Below, in pieces: positions 25,689 to 34,450 of a stretch of 64,000 bases of DNA (position 1 is the stretch's first letter; each line of letters begins with the position of its first letter). A model generated the notes under the pieces. That model was not told where the DNA came from. It did not search any database and saw only the letters and a program-made list of their open reading frames with translations. The position numbers were made by a program, and so were the translations under genes. The DNA comes from Thalassovita mangrovi. Its GTDB lineage: Bacteria > Pseudomonadota > Alphaproteobacteria > Rhodobacterales > Rhodobacteraceae. The DNA is taken from positions 153,015 to 217,014 of the forward strand of contig NZ_WWEN01000006.1 of assembly GCF_009857745.1 (NCBI RefSeq). The letters are read 5' to 3'.

Positions 25689-26426
25689 ATGGCTGATTTC
25701 AACACGATCCGGACCGCAGCGGGTGCCCGCGCGACCCAGATTGATGAGGGTCTGCGCACCCATATGAACAAGGTGTATGGCACGATGTCGATCGGCCTGC
25801 TGCTGACCTTTGCAGTGGCATGGGCGGTCGGCACCTCGCCCGACCTGCTGAGCATCCTGCGCGACCCGATGACGCTGAAGCCCAATATCCTGGGTTACAT
25901 CGTCATGTTCGCCCCGCTGATCATGGTGTTTGCCTTCGGCGCGGCGATCAACCGCCTGTCGGCGGCGGGCGCCCAGACCTTCTTCTACGTCTTCGCGGCG
26001 GTCATGGGCCTGTCGCTGAGCTGGATCTTCGTGGCCTTCACCGGCTTCTCGATCGCCCAGGTCTTCCTGGTCACCTCGATTTCCTTCGCCGGCCTGTCGC
26101 TGTGGGGCTACACCACCAAGAAGGACATTTCCGGCTGGGGGTCGTTCCTGATCATGGGCCTGATCGGCATCATCGTGGCGTCGATCATCAACATCTTCCT
26201 GGGTTCGCCCGCGATCATGTTCGCGATCTCGATCATCGGCGTGCTGATCTTTGCCGGTCTGACCGCCTATGACACCCAGAACATCAAGACCACCTACCTG
26301 GCCCACGCCCATCACGGCGACAGCGAATGGCTGGGCAAGGCGGCGATCATGGGCGCGCTGAACCTGTATCTGGACTTCATCAACCTGTTCATGATGCTGC
26401 TGCAGCTGCTGGGCAACCGCGAATAA
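25689..26426 (+). CDS. Bax inhibitor-1/YccA family membrane protein
   Basis: A 245-residue protein with seven predicted membrane helices. It begins with a short cytosolic N-terminus (NTIRTAAGARATQIDEGLRTHMNKVYGTMSIGLLLTFA) typical of the alphaproteobacterial BI-1/YccA group and ends with TAYDTQNIKTTYL and ALNLYLDFINLFMMLLQLLGNRE. Members act as proton-sensitive calcium leak channels or as modulators of FtsH proteolysis. The ATG at 25689 follows CGGAGGC. It is a single-gene unit with a strong terminator. Confidence 0.92.
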   Translation: MADFNTIRTAAGARATQIDEGLRTHMNKVYGTMSIGLLLTFAVAWAVGTSPDLLSILRDPMTLKPNILGYIVMFAPLIMVFAFGAAINRLSAAGAQTFFYVFAAVMGLSLSWIFVAFTGFSIAQVFLVTSISFAGLSLWGYTTKKDISGWGSFLIMGLIGIIVASIINIFLGSPAIMFAISIIGVLIFAGLTAYDTQNIKTTYLAHAHHGDSEWLGKAAIMGALNLYLDFINLFMMLLQLLGNRE

Positions 26427-26450
26427 GCGGCCCCATAGGAACACGACAAA

Positions 26451-26480
26451 GGCCGGTCGAAAGACCGGCCTTTTCTTTTT
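26451..26480 (+). terminator. Terminator of the BI-1/YccA gene
   Basis: GGCCGGTC (26451-26458) pairs with GACCGGCC (26463-26470) around GAAA, followed by TTTTCTTTTT. This is a textbook intrinsic terminator 24 bases after the stop. Confidence 0.92.
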
Positions 26481-26579
26481 AGGCCAAGCCTTTCGGCGGA
26501 AAGCGGCCCGGCGCGAAGAAAGGGATTCCCTTTCGCCCGCCCCTGCGGCAAAGTCGCGGCAAAGAACAGGGGATCATCG

Positions 26580-27008
26580 ATGCAAACCAGCCACTTCGCC
26601 ATCGCCGCCGTGTTCGGCGCCACCGCCGCGACGGCCCAACCCGACGCCTGGCACCTGCTGAACCAGATCGGGATCGAGGAAATCGTCACCGAGACCACCT
26701 ATGAGGTGCGCAAGACCTACCCGGCGGAGATCGAGAACGGCGTTCAGGGATTTGAAATCACCGGCTATGCCGCGCCGATGATCCCGGGCGAGGCGGTGCG
26801 CGAGCTGATCCTGGTGTCCGACATGGGCCTGTGCCCGTTCTGCGGCAGCGCCGATCACGGCGCCAGCCTGCAGGTCAGCCTGGCCTCGCCCATCGCGATG
26901 GGGGACGAGGCGCAACGCATCACCCTGCGCGGCACGCTGAACCGGGTGGACGACCCGGAAACCTGGCAGGCGGTGATCCTGCAGGATGCAGAGATCGTCA
27001 CGCGCTGA
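26580..27008 (+). CDS. Exported DUF3299-like protein
   Basis: A 142-residue protein with a short N-terminal signal-like segment (MQTSHFAIAAVFGATAATAQ). It is then beta-rich, with GFEITGYAAPMIPGEAVRELILVSD followed by a CPFC pair and a C-terminal ITLRGTLNRVDDPETWQAV. The layout matches DUF3299-type periplasmic proteins, which are thought to be metal-linked and are often found near transport or secretion genes. No partner gene is adjacent here. The function is unknown. Confidence 0.65.
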   Translation: MQTSHFAIAAVFGATAATAQPDAWHLLNQIGIEEIVTETTYEVRKTYPAEIENGVQGFEITGYAAPMIPGEAVRELILVSDMGLCPFCGSADHGASLQVSLASPIAMGDEAQRITLRGTLNRVDDPETWQAVILQDAEIVTR

Positions 27009-27030
27009 GCAACCCACCGCATGGATATAA

Positions 27031-27064
27031 AAAAAGGCCGGTCCCGCGACCGGCCTTTTCTTTT
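27031..27064. terminator. Bidirectional terminator
   Basis: GGCCGGTC (27036-27043) and GACCGGCC (27048-27055) form a hairpin with an A run before and TTTTCTTTT after. It can serve both the DUF3299-like gene (plus) and the nitrilase gene (minus), whose ends face each other. The stem is the same as that of the terminator at 26451. Confidence 0.9.
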
Positions 27065-27066
27065 GC

Positions 27067-27999
27067 CTATTCGAAGATCACCGGGCTTTGCGGGCTGCGG
27101 TCGACCTCCAGCGTGAAGACGTCCGGCCTTGCATAGTGACCGCAGGCATCGAATTTGCGGCGCGAGGCCCGCGCCTCGGCCACGTCGATATCGTGCAGCA
27201 GCAGCCCCTTTTCCTTGTGCATCGGTCCCGCCTCAGGCCCGCCGAAGGGGCGATAGATCACCGCGTCGCCGGGGTTGACCCATTCGTCTTCGTTCGGGAA
27301 CAATTCGTCCCGGCTGGGCACATCCGCCGGGATATCCTTGGCTTCCAGCGCCGTGGCGCAACCGATCACCCAGCAGCCGCCCTCGCGCGCGATATGCTGC
27401 ATCGTGGCCAGCCAGGTCGCGCCGTTGTCCCAGGTCGGTGCCACGTAGATGTCGAGGTTCTGGGCATAGAGCGCGTAACGCGCCAGCGGCATGTAGCTTT
27501 CCCAGCAGATCAGCGTACCGATCCGCCCCACAGCCGTATCCACCACGTTCAACCCCGACCCGTCGCCGAAGCCCCAGACCATGCGTTCGGGGTTGGTCGG
27601 CATCAGCTTGCGGTGATTGTTGGCGATCCGCCCGTCGGCGTCGATCACGGCGCAGCTGTTGAACAGGGTGCTGCCGCTGATCACGCCGTCGAGTTCCTGA
27701 TACCCCAGCACCACCACGACGCCGTGATCGCGCGCGGCGTCCTGGATCGGCCGCAGCCCGCCGCGGCCCAGATCGACGGAATTCGCCTGCAATTTCGAAA
27801 ACAACACATCGGTCTTGCCCATGCCCGCCCCCGGCGCCAGCCGCCAGACGAAGGTCGGGTAGCCGGGCAGCCAGGCTTCGGGAAAGACGACGAGCCCCGC
27901 GCCTTCCCCGGCCGATTGCGCGATCAGGTCGACCGCCCTTTCCAGGGATTTTTCAAGGTTCAGATAGACGGGCGGTTGCTGAATGACGGAAACCTTCAT
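27067..27999 (-). CDS. Nitrilase-family carbon-nitrogen hydrolase
   Basis: A 310-residue member of the nitrilase superfamily, branch 1. The catalytic triad is visible as Glu in VVFPEAWLPGYP, Lys in NNHRKLMPTNPERMVWG and Cys in GTLICWESYMPLARYAL. The last motif (CWESYMP) is typical of aliphatic or aromatic nitrilases acting on nitriles to give acids. The start at 27999 follows GAGGAGGACC. It stands alone; physiological substrate unknown. Confidence 0.9.
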   Translation of the reverse strand: MKVSVIQQPPVYLNLEKSLERAVDLIAQSAGEGAGLVVFPEAWLPGYPTFVWRLAPGAGMGKTDVLFSKLQANSVDLGRGGLRPIQDAARDHGVVVVLGYQELDGVISGSTLFNSCAVIDADGRIANNHRKLMPTNPERMVWGFGDGSGLNVVDTAVGRIGTLICWESYMPLARYALYAQNLDIYVAPTWDNGATWLATMQHIAREGGCWVIGCATALEAKDIPADVPSRDELFPNEDEWVNPGDAVIYRPFGGPEAGPMHKEKGLLLHDIDVAEARASRRKFDACGHYARPDVFTLEVDRSPQSPVIFE

Positions 28000-28098
28000 G
28001 GCGGTCCTCCTCGTGGCATCCCCATTCAAGGATAACACAGGCCGGTCATTTCCCGAAATCGCCGCCCCGAGGCCGATCCGCCCCGCCCCGTCAGCTCG

Positions 28099-28785
28099 TC
28101 AGATCGCCACGTCGAACAGGAACCCGACCAGATAGGTCACCGTCATCGCGAGACTGCCCCAGAACAGCACCCGGGCAATGCCGCGCCCCATCGGCGCGCC
28201 GCCCAGCCGCGCACCGGTACCGCCCAGCAGCACCAGCGCCAGCAGGGTCACCACGGCGATGACCGGCACGCCATTGCCATCCACCGCGACCAATGCCCCG
28301 ATCAGCGGCAACACCGCGCCAATCGAAAACGCCAACGCCGAGGCCCCCGCCGCTTCCAGCGGGTTGGCGCTGGCCAGGTCGGTCAGCCCCAGTTCCTCGC
28401 GCGCATGGGCGTCCAGCGCGTCGTGTTCGGTCATCTCGCGGGCCACCTGCAACGCCAGCTCCGGCGACACGCCGCGCGATTGCAGCCCTTCGGCCAGTTC
28501 GTGCAATTCGTATTCCGGATCGTCTTCCAGCGCCTGGCGTTCACGCGCCAGATCGGCGGCCTCGGTATCGGACTGGGCCGAGACCGACACATATTCCCCC
28601 GCCGCCATCGACAGCGCCCCGGCAGTCAGCCCCGCCAGCCCGGTCAGCAACACGGCCGGCCGGTCCATCCCGGCGGCCAGCACCCCCACCAGCAGGCTGG
28701 CGGTGGACACGATACCGTCATTGGCGCCCAGAATCGCGGCCCGCAGCCATCCGCTGCGGTTGATGAAATGGCCCTCTTTCGGCAT
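28099..28785 (-). CDS. VIT1/CCC1 family iron/manganese transporter
   Basis: A 228-residue membrane protein. The VIT1 signature RAAILGANDGIVSTASLLVGV lies at the N-terminus, followed by AGALSMAAGEYVSVSAQSDTEAADLARE, where the metal-binding Glu residues sit, then a cytosolic helical loop, and three C-terminal helices. The family exports or sequesters Fe2+ and Mn2+. Transport direction in this organism is inferred from the family. It has no operon partner. Confidence 0.9.
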   Translation of the reverse strand: MPKEGHFINRSGWLRAAILGANDGIVSTASLLVGVLAAGMDRPAVLLTGLAGLTAGALSMAAGEYVSVSAQSDTEAADLARERQALEDDPEYELHELAEGLQSRGVSPELALQVAREMTEHDALDAHAREELGLTDLASANPLEAAGASALAFSIGAVLPLIGALVAVDGNGVPVIAVVTLLALVLLGGTGARLGGAPMGRGIARVLFWGSLAMTVTYLVGFLFDVAI

Positions 28786-28810
28786 GGCGCACCTCTTTAT
28801 GACGCTGAAA

Positions 28811-28845
28811 AGAAAACGCCGCGCGACCCGGGGGTGCGCGGCGTT
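28811..28845 (-). terminator. Terminator of rpmG
   Basis: AACGCCGCGC (28815-28824) pairs with GCGCGGCGTT (28836-28845). On the minus strand it is followed by Ts complementary to the AAAAGAAAA run. It lies 24 bases past the rpmG stop. Confidence 0.85.
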
Positions 28846-28868
28846 CCTATCATCCGGATCGGCAGATC

Positions 28869-29036
28869 TTACTTGATCTTGCCTTCCTTGTATTCGACGT
28901 GCTTGCGCACAACCGGGTCGTACTTACGCACAACCATTTTTTCGGTCATGGTGCGGGCATTTTTCTTGGTCACATAGAAGTGGCCCGTGCCAGCGGTCGA
29001 GTTCAGACGGATTTTGATCGTCGTCGGCTTCGCCAT
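28869..29036 (-). CDS. rpmG: 50S ribosomal protein L33
   Basis: A 55-residue protein starting [20 protein letters not shown] and ending [10 protein letters not shown], with the family motif [14 protein letters not shown]. This is the normal L33 length and it lacks the Cys pairs, so it is the zinc-independent (C-minus) form. The start is preceded by ACTGGAGATATAACA, a ribosome binding site. It is a component of the large ribosomal subunit near the E site. Confidence 0.97.
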   Translation of the reverse strand: MAKPTTIKIRLNSTAGTGHFYVTKKNARTMTEKMVVRKYDPVVRKHVEYKEGKIK

Positions 29037-29205
29037 TGTTATATCTCCAGTCTCGTTCGAAACGGGTCAGTCGGGCCGTCCCGTGGAATCCTTGAAGCCC
29101 GCCTTTTAAGGGTTCCTCGGCCCAAGTCAACAGCAATTCGACCATCCCGTGACGGCGGAGCTGTTTTCGCGGCCGCGGCCCACCCCCAACCCCCGGATTC
29201 GCCGC

Positions 29206-29916
29206 TCAGAGCGGGGCCTTGCCCAGCGATTCGTGGATTTCCGCCACCTTTTCGTCGGACAGTTGCAGCGCCGTCGCCAGCTGCCGCAGATAGGTCTTTT
29301 CCGCCTCGGTATCGACCGAAATCGGCATCAATGCGGCGCTGTAGATCTGCGACTTGGCGGCGTGCCCGGCGTCTTCCACCAGCGCGGTCACATCGACCGG
29401 CGCGTCCAGAGCCGCCTCGACGAAGGCGATTTCTTCCTCCGAGGCGTCCGACAGGTGATCGAGGATGACCTTGCGTTCCTCCTCGTCGATCTCGCCATCG
29501 GCCTTGGCCGACTGGATCATGGTGCGGATCATCAGGCGGGCGTTTTCCTCGCTCACCGTGCCTAAGGGCGTGCCGGCGGTCAGCTGGCTGTAAAGCTCGC
29601 TCATGCTGCCCGCGCCGGTGGCGGCGGCCGAGGTCATCATCGCGATCATGTGTTCCAGCCCGGCCTCGGTCGCCTCGGTGGTGTCGGCGGCCTGATTGCC
29701 CATCTTCGACATCATGTCGGTGACCGCCTTCTTGCCGCCCGGCAGGCCCATCTTTTCGGCCATGTCGCCCAGCGTCCCGGCGATGCCTTCTTCGTCGCCG
29801 GCCTTGCGCATGGCGTCCTTGACGCCCTTCATGCCGCCCATCTTGCGATATTTGTCGACCCCGCGCGCGGCGGCGAAGCCGATGGTCAGCGCGGCAAGCG
29901 TTTGAACGAAACTCAT
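29206..29916 (-). CDS. DUF533/TerB-fold protein (YebE-like)
   Basis: A 236-residue protein. The N-terminus has a hydrophobic stretch (FVQTLAALTIGFAAARGVDKY), the middle is Gly/Ala/Met-rich, and the C-terminal half has a DUF533/TerB-like helical domain (IRTMIQSAKADGEIDEEERKVILDHL) with acidic residues suited to metal binding. The biochemical role is unknown; it probably sits at the inner membrane. The start at MSFVQTL was chosen over the Met 16 codons upstream because the upstream part is unlike the family. Confidence 0.75.
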   Translation of the reverse strand: MSFVQTLAALTIGFAAARGVDKYRKMGGMKGVKDAMRKAGDEEGIAGTLGDMAEKMGLPGGKKAVTDMMSKMGNQAADTTEATEAGLEHMIAMMTSAAATGAGSMSELYSQLTAGTPLGTVSEENARLMIRTMIQSAKADGEIDEEERKVILDHLSDASEEEIAFVEAALDAPVDVTALVEDAGHAAKSQIYSAALMPISVDTEAEKTYLRQLATALQLSDEKVAEIHESLGKAPL

Positions 29917-30020
29917 CCCTGAATCCCCTATGTTGGCAATGCCCCCATACTGGGCGGGAATCACCGTTTCACCAAGGACGGATTTGCCCGGGTCGGGCCG
30001 AACGTGGCGGTGAAATCTAT

Positions 30021-30422
30021 GCGCGGAGGGCCTGTAAGCCGGATTCTGTCATAGGCGGCGTGAACCGCCCGAGATGACCATTCCTCTGAACGGACCGTTA
30101 CCGGCCCGCCTATAGCTGCCAACCCGGGCCTCTGGGTCAAGGCAGACCCTGCGGTGATATCCGGCGAACCGGATCATTCCCGCGCGAGGCCCCTATTCGG
30201 CATTGCTCCGGGTGGGGCTTGCCGTGCCGGTCCTGTTACCAGTCCCGCGGTGGGCTCTTACCCCACCGTTTCACCCTTACCCCTGCGGACAGGGGCGGTT
30301 TGTTCTCTGTGGCGCTTTCCCTGGGGTTACCCCCGCCGGGCGTTACCCGGCACCCTTGCCTTGTGGAGTCCGGACTTTCCTCCCGGGCCTTGCGGCCCAA
30401 GCGGCCATCCGGCCCTCCGCGC
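30021..30422 (-). ncRNA. rnpB: RNase P RNA (bacterial type A)
   Basis: Read on the minus strand, the RNA begins GCGCGGAGGGCC and ends with its complement GGCCCTCCGCGC (P1 helix). The universal P4 strands are present: GAGGAAAGTCCGGAC near the 5' end and ACAGAATCCGGCTTA near the 3' end. The alphaproteobacterial blocks AGGGTGAAACGGTGGGGTAAGAGCCCACCGC and GGCAGCTATAGG lie between, quoted here in part. The length of about 400 nt is normal. It is the catalytic subunit of tRNA 5' maturation. Ends are set from P1 and are accurate to a few bases. Confidence 0.97.
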
Positions 30423-30431
30423 CCCGCTGAT

Positions 30432-31121
30432 CTAGGTACTCGGCGCGCCCGGGTCAACGGGAAAGCGCGCCGCCAGCGCGGCCATCAGCGCCCGGTCGGT
30501 GTCGTCCAGCGCGCCGGTGGCGCGCGGCCGGAACCGGTCGCGGAAGGCGTTCAACACCGCCGCCTCGCCGAAATCGCCGACCGCATAGCCGAACCGCGCC
30601 GCGTCGGCGGCGAAATCCCCCGGCGCGCCCGGGTCGGGCCAGACCGACAACCCCTGCCATGCCAGCCGCCGCCAGTCGAAGCGGGGGCCGGGATCGCATT
30701 TGCGCTCGGGCGCCATGTCGGAATGGGCAATGACCCGTTCGGGCGGGATTTGCCAGCGGGCCATGATCCCGGGCAGCAAGGCCTCGAGCACCGCCATCTG
30801 CGGTTCGGAAAACGGGTGGGTGCCCAGATTGGACAGCTCGATCCCGATGGAGCGCGAATTGACATCCCTGACGCCGCCCCAGGCCCCTGCCCCGGCATGC
30901 CAGGCGCGCATCTCTTCGTCGACCATCTGCCAAAGCTGCCCCTGCTCACCGATCAGGTAATGCGCCGACACCTCCGTGCACGGATCGCACAGCCGCTCCA
31001 GCGCCGCCTCGGCGCTGACCATCGCAGTGTAATGCAGCACGATCATGTCGGGCCGGGCCCCGTCGCGGCGCGGCCCGAAATTCGGGGTAGGATGCGGGAT
31101 CGGCGTGATGGCCTCAGCCAC
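30432..31121 (-). CDS. N-acetylmuramoyl-L-alanine amidase (AmpD-like)
   Basis: A 229-residue amidase_2-type zinc enzyme. The metal ligands are the first His in MIVLHYTAM, the second in VIAHSDMAPERKCDPG, and Asp in the same stretch. The intervening HAGAGAWGGVRDVNSRSIGIEL segment is a family hallmark. No signal peptide is evident, so it likely recycles anhydromuropeptides in the cytosol, as AmpD does. Its start overlaps the end of the upstream lipoprotein gene by 8 bases, so the two are probably coupled. Confidence 0.9.
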   Translation of the reverse strand: MAEAITPIPHPTPNFGPRRDGARPDMIVLHYTAMVSAEAALERLCDPCTEVSAHYLIGEQGQLWQMVDEEMRAWHAGAGAWGGVRDVNSRSIGIELSNLGTHPFSEPQMAVLEALLPGIMARWQIPPERVIAHSDMAPERKCDPGPRFDWRRLAWQGLSVWPDPGAPGDFAADAARFGYAVGDFGEAAVLNAFRDRFRPRATGALDDTDRALMAALAARFPVDPGAPST

Positions 31122-31833
31122 CGTTCACCTTGCGGAACGGCGCCGGGTCCCAGGCGCAGGCGAAACCGTCGCCATCCGGGTCGATGCCCAGACGATCCTT
31201 TTCCGGTCCGCCCTTGGCAAGGAAATCGGCCTGTGCCTGATCGGGCGAGGCATAGCGGGCGCAATTGCGCTGTTCGCGGGATTCGCTGGCGATCAGGCGC
31301 TTATAGACATGCTGCCCCACCACGTTCGTGGTGTTGAGCGCATAGCTCACGATATTGGGGCCTTCGCGGCCGGTGCGCGAGGGCAAGGCGGTGGGCTGCA
31401 CCACCTCGTATTGCGCCCGGTTCTGTTCGATCAGCTGGGCGTCGTTTTCGATCGAGCGCAGGGCCGACACGTCCGCGAAATCGTTTTCGTTGGAAATGCC
31501 CGAGGGCGCCAGCGCCACCTGCGGCACCGGTGCCGCGGCATCGGTACCCGCCGCATTCAGCGCCGCCGCGGTTTCGGCAGCCAGACGTTCGGCTTCGGTT
31601 TCCGGCAGGGTGGAGGCCACGGTGCTCAGCGGCCCCTGATCAACGGTGGATTGCTCCGACGACACCGCCAGCGGATCGGCCAGCGGCTGCCCGGCCAGCT
31701 GCGCGTCGCGCAGGGCCTGGGCCTTCTGATAGTCGTCGTAGTTCCTGAACCCGACGCCCGCCGCGCTGTCGGGGACCGTGGGGTCGCAGGCCGCCAGCGC
31801 CAGAATGGCCAGGGATGGGATCACGTACCGCAT
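31114..31833 (-). CDS. Lipoprotein with C-terminal excalibur-like motif
   Basis: A 239-residue protein. The N-terminus is a lipoprotein signal (MRYVIPSLAILALAAC) followed by Asp. A long Ala/Thr/Gln-rich helical region follows, then a C-terminal globular part with NTTNVVGQHVYKR, NCARYASPDQAQADFLAKGGP and DPDGDGFACAWDP, resembling an excalibur-type calcium-binding loop with a Cys pair. It is likely a periplasmic lipoprotein tethered to a membrane. It is coupled to the AmpD-like gene, suggesting a cell-wall role. Start set at 31833. Confidence 0.75.
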   Translation of the reverse strand: MRYVIPSLAILALAACDPTVPDSAAGVGFRNYDDYQKAQALRDAQLAGQPLADPLAVSSEQSTVDQGPLSTVASTLPETEAERLAAETAAALNAAGTDAAAPVPQVALAPSGISNENDFADVSALRSIENDAQLIEQNRAQYEVVQPTALPSRTGREGPNIVSYALNTTNVVGQHVYKRLIASESREQRNCARYASPDQAQADFLAKGGPEKDRLGIDPDGDGFACAWDPAPFRKVNGG

Positions 31834-31867
31834 ATCGAACACCTGCTCGTGGTTGATTACCGCAGAC

Positions 31868-33355
31868 TTACCACCATTCGCCGGGCTTCGCCACAAAGCC
31901 CGCCGCTTTCTCAAGCGCATAGGCGGTATTCAGCAGATCGCCCTCTTCCCAGGGACGGCCGATCAGCTGCAGCCCCAGCGGCAGGCCCTGTGCATCCACA
32001 CCGGTCGGAACGCTGATCCCCGGCAGACCCGCCAGGTTCACCGTCACGGTGAAGACGTCGTTGAGGTACATCTTGACCGGATCTTCGTCGTTCATCTCGC
32101 CCAGGCCGAAGGCCGCCGACGGTGTCGCCGGGGTCAGGATCGCGTCGATCCCGGCGGCGAAGGCATCGTCGAAGTCCTTCTTGATCAGCGCACGCACCCG
32201 GCGGGCGCGGTTGTAATAGGCGTCGTAGAACCCGGCGGATAGCACATAGGTGCCGACCATCACACGGCGCTGCACCTCGTGGCCGAAGCCCTCGGCGCGG
32301 GTTTTTTCATACATCTCGGTGATGCCGTCGCCCGCTTCCAGCGTGGCGCGGTGGCCGTAGCGCACACCGTCATAGCGCGCCAGGTTCGACGACGCCTCGG
32401 CAGGCGCGATCACGTAATAGGCGGGCAGCGCGTATTTGGTATGCGGCAGCGAGATATCGACGATCTCGGCGCCGGCGTCCTTCAGCATCGCGCGGCCATC
32501 GGCCCAGAGCTGATCGATCTCGGCCGGCATGCCGTCCATGTGGTATTCCTTGGGGATACCGATCTTCTTGCCCTTGATGTCGCCGGTCAGCATCGCCTCG
32601 AAATTCGGCACCGGGATGTCGGCAGAGGTCGAATCCTTCGCATCGTGGCCGCACATGGTTTCCAGCATGATCGCCGCATCGCGCACCGTCTTGGTCATCG
32701 GACCGGCCTGGTCGAGCGAGGAGGCGAAGGCCACCACGCCCCAACGCGAACAGCGGCCGTAGGTCGGCTTGATACCGACGATGCCGGTGAAGGCGGCCGG
32801 TTGACGGATCGACCCGCCGGTATCGGTGCCGGTCGCGGCCAGGCACAGATCGGCCGCAACGGCCGAAGCCGAGCCGCCCGAGGACCCGCCCGGGGTCAGC
32901 TGCGCTTCGTCATTGCCGCGGCGCCACGGGTTGACCGCGTTGCCATAGCAGGAGGTTTCGTTGGACGAGCCCATGGCGAATTCGTCCATGTTCAGCTTGC
33001 CCAGCATGACCGAACCCGCGTCGAACAGGTTCGAGGTCACGGTGGATTCGTATTCCGGCTTGAACCCTTCCAGGATGCGGCTGGCGGCCTGGCTCGGCAC
33101 GCCCTTGGTGCAAAACAGGTCCTTGATCCCCACCGGCAGACCGCACATCGAGGGCGCGTCGCCCGCGGCCAGGCGCGCGTCGGCCGCCTTGGCCTGTTCC
33201 AGCGCGATCTCCGGCGTCTTGTGGACGAAGGCGTTCAGCGCATCGGCCTTGTCGATGGCCGCAAGGCAGGCTTCGGTCAGCTCGACAGAGGTGACATCCT
33301 TGGCGCGCAGCTTGTCGCGGGCCTCGGCCAGGGTGAGTTTGTTCAGGTCAGTCAT
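31868..33355 (-). CDS. gatA: Glutamyl-tRNA(Gln)/aspartyl-tRNA(Asn) amidotransferase subunit A
   Basis: A 495-residue amidase-signature enzyme of normal GatA length. The catalytic Lys lies in [13 protein letters not shown]. The Gly/Ser-rich signature reads [30 protein letters not shown], split here by its conserved Ser residues, and [21 protein letters not shown] follows. It generates ammonia for transamidation of Glu-tRNA(Gln). It overlaps the gatC stop by one base, so gatC-gatA form an operon; gatB is not in the window. Confidence 0.96.
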   Translation of the reverse strand: MTDLNKLTLAEARDKLRAKDVTSVELTEACLAAIDKADALNAFVHKTPEIALEQAKAADARLAAGDAPSMCGLPVGIKDLFCTKGVPSQAASRILEGFKPEYESTVTSNLFDAGSVMLGKLNMDEFAMGSSNETSCYGNAVNPWRRGNDEAQLTPGGSSGGSASAVAADLCLAATGTDTGGSIRQPAAFTGIVGIKPTYGRCSRWGVVAFASSLDQAGPMTKTVRDAAIMLETMCGHDAKDSTSADIPVPNFEAMLTGDIKGKKIGIPKEYHMDGMPAEIDQLWADGRAMLKDAGAEIVDISLPHTKYALPAYYVIAPAEASSNLARYDGVRYGHRATLEAGDGITEMYEKTRAEGFGHEVQRRVMVGTYVLSAGFYDAYYNRARRVRALIKKDFDDAFAAGIDAILTPATPSAAFGLGEMNDEDPVKMYLNDVFTVTVNLAGLPGISVPTGVDAQGLPLGLQLIGRPWEEGDLLNTAYALEKAAGFVAKPGEWW

Positions 33356-33642
33356 TATTCCACCACCTTCGGGACCGCGAAAAAGCCTTCGCGCGCATCG
33401 GGCGCGTTGCTGAGGATCTTGTCCTGCATGTTGCCGTCGGTCACGATATCCTCGCGCCGCTTCAGCCGCATCGGCGTGACCGAGGTCATCGGCTCCACCC
33501 CTTCCACATCCACTTCGTTGAGCTGCTCGATGAAGCCCAGGATGGTGTTGAATTCATTGGCCAGCGCCGGCAGCGCTTCGTCCTCGACCTTGATCCGGGC
33601 GAGCTTCGCCACTTTGGCGGCGGTTTTGGTGTCGATCGACAT
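33355..33642 (-). CDS. gatC: Amidotransferase subunit C
   Basis: A 95-residue protein with the GatC pattern: [18 protein letters not shown], then [22 protein letters not shown] and [10 protein letters not shown]. It stabilises GatA in the GatCAB complex. The start at MSIDTKT (33642) follows CGGAGAT. It lies directly upstream of gatA with a one-base overlap (TAATG). Confidence 0.95.
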   Translation of the reverse strand: MSIDTKTAAKVAKLARIKVEDEALPALANEFNTILGFIEQLNEVDVEGVEPMTSVTPMRLKRREDIVTDGNMQDKILSNAPDAREGFFAVPKVVE

Positions 33643-33675
33643 CTGCAGATCTCCGTTATCCAGTTGCAACAGCGT

Positions 33676-34332
33676 TTAGCGCCGTGGCGATCCATCCGCA
33701 AGCATGTGACGGCGATAGACCTCGATCATCCAGCCCAGCATCGTGGCATTGAGCAGATGCCAGACGAAATGCGTGCCCAGCGGCCAGAGCGTGCAAAGCG
33801 GCTCGTCAAGGCTGCGGAAGGTGATCGAGACGGCCAGCAGCGCCGCCCCGATACCCAGCCCCCGCGCCGTGGCGGGCGCGCGGCGGCGCAACAGCACCGC
33901 GTGAATCGCGATCAGCAGCGGCACCGGCGCATAGGCCGCCGACGATCCCAGCCCCGGCAGCAGCCGGAACAGCGGCACCGTCAGGGCGGCGTAGGGAAAG
34001 AACAACAATGTCGCGCCAAAGGCCCGCCCCGGCGGCAAGCGCCAGAAATCGCGATGCGCGGCATAGATATAGATCAGCACGAAAACCAGGATCGGCACGG
34101 TATCGGCCACCCCGGCCCAGGCCCGCGCATGGGTGTGAAACAGCCACGACCCCACCCCGATCACGGCCAGAACGACAACCAGCGCCCGGCCCAGCGGCAG
34201 CCCCCGCACCCGCGGCCACATCACCGCCGCCGCGATCACGAAGGCCAGGTTGGTCAAAGCGTTGACCGGCTCGGCCCAATACTCCGGCCCGCCCCGTTCG
34301 CAATAGGCATCCACCGCCCGGCCCCACTCCAT
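33676..34332 (-). CDS. Ceramidase-domain membrane protein
   Basis: A 218-residue protein with about seven membrane helices. Family motifs are YCERGGPEYWAEPVNALTNLAFVIAA at the N-terminus, GVGSWLFHTHARAWAGVADTVPI in the middle and GTHFVWHLLNATMLG near the C-terminus, with the conserved His and Asp of the PAQR/alkaline-ceramidase (CREST) zinc site. It may be a lipid amidase or a membrane hydrolase of unknown substrate. Start MEWGRAVDAY (34332) has the ribosome binding site AGGAGCGG. Confidence 0.82.
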   Translation of the reverse strand: MEWGRAVDAYCERGGPEYWAEPVNALTNLAFVIAAAVMWPRVRGLPLGRALVVVLAVIGVGSWLFHTHARAWAGVADTVPILVFVLIYIYAAHRDFWRLPPGRAFGATLLFFPYAALTVPLFRLLPGLGSSAAYAPVPLLIAIHAVLLRRRAPATARGLGIGAALLAVSITFRSLDEPLCTLWPLGTHFVWHLLNATMLGWMIEVYRRHMLADGSPRR

Positions 34333-34340
34333 GCCCGCTC

Positions 34341-34370
34341 CTTCTTCTTGGCCCAAATACTCACATCCCG
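34341..34370. repeat. Rhodobacterales-type intergenic repeat, short copy
   Basis: CTTCTTCTTGGCCCAAATAC followed by a C-rich run. Equivalent to the left half of the pair at 15834-15948 and to the complement of 35230-35260. It lies just upstream of the ceramidase-like gene start, between two divergent genes. Confidence 0.5.
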
Positions 34371-34450
34371 CCCCCCCGCGCACGAAAACGCTGCTGGCGG
34401 ATCGCGGCCCTCGTGCTAGGCTTCGCGTAAAGACAGATAGGAGGGAAGAC

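Noticed and set aside
30154-31337. Open frames across the RNase P RNA
   Set aside because: The RNA with both P4 strands and P1 is certain; the frames are products of its GC-rich structure.
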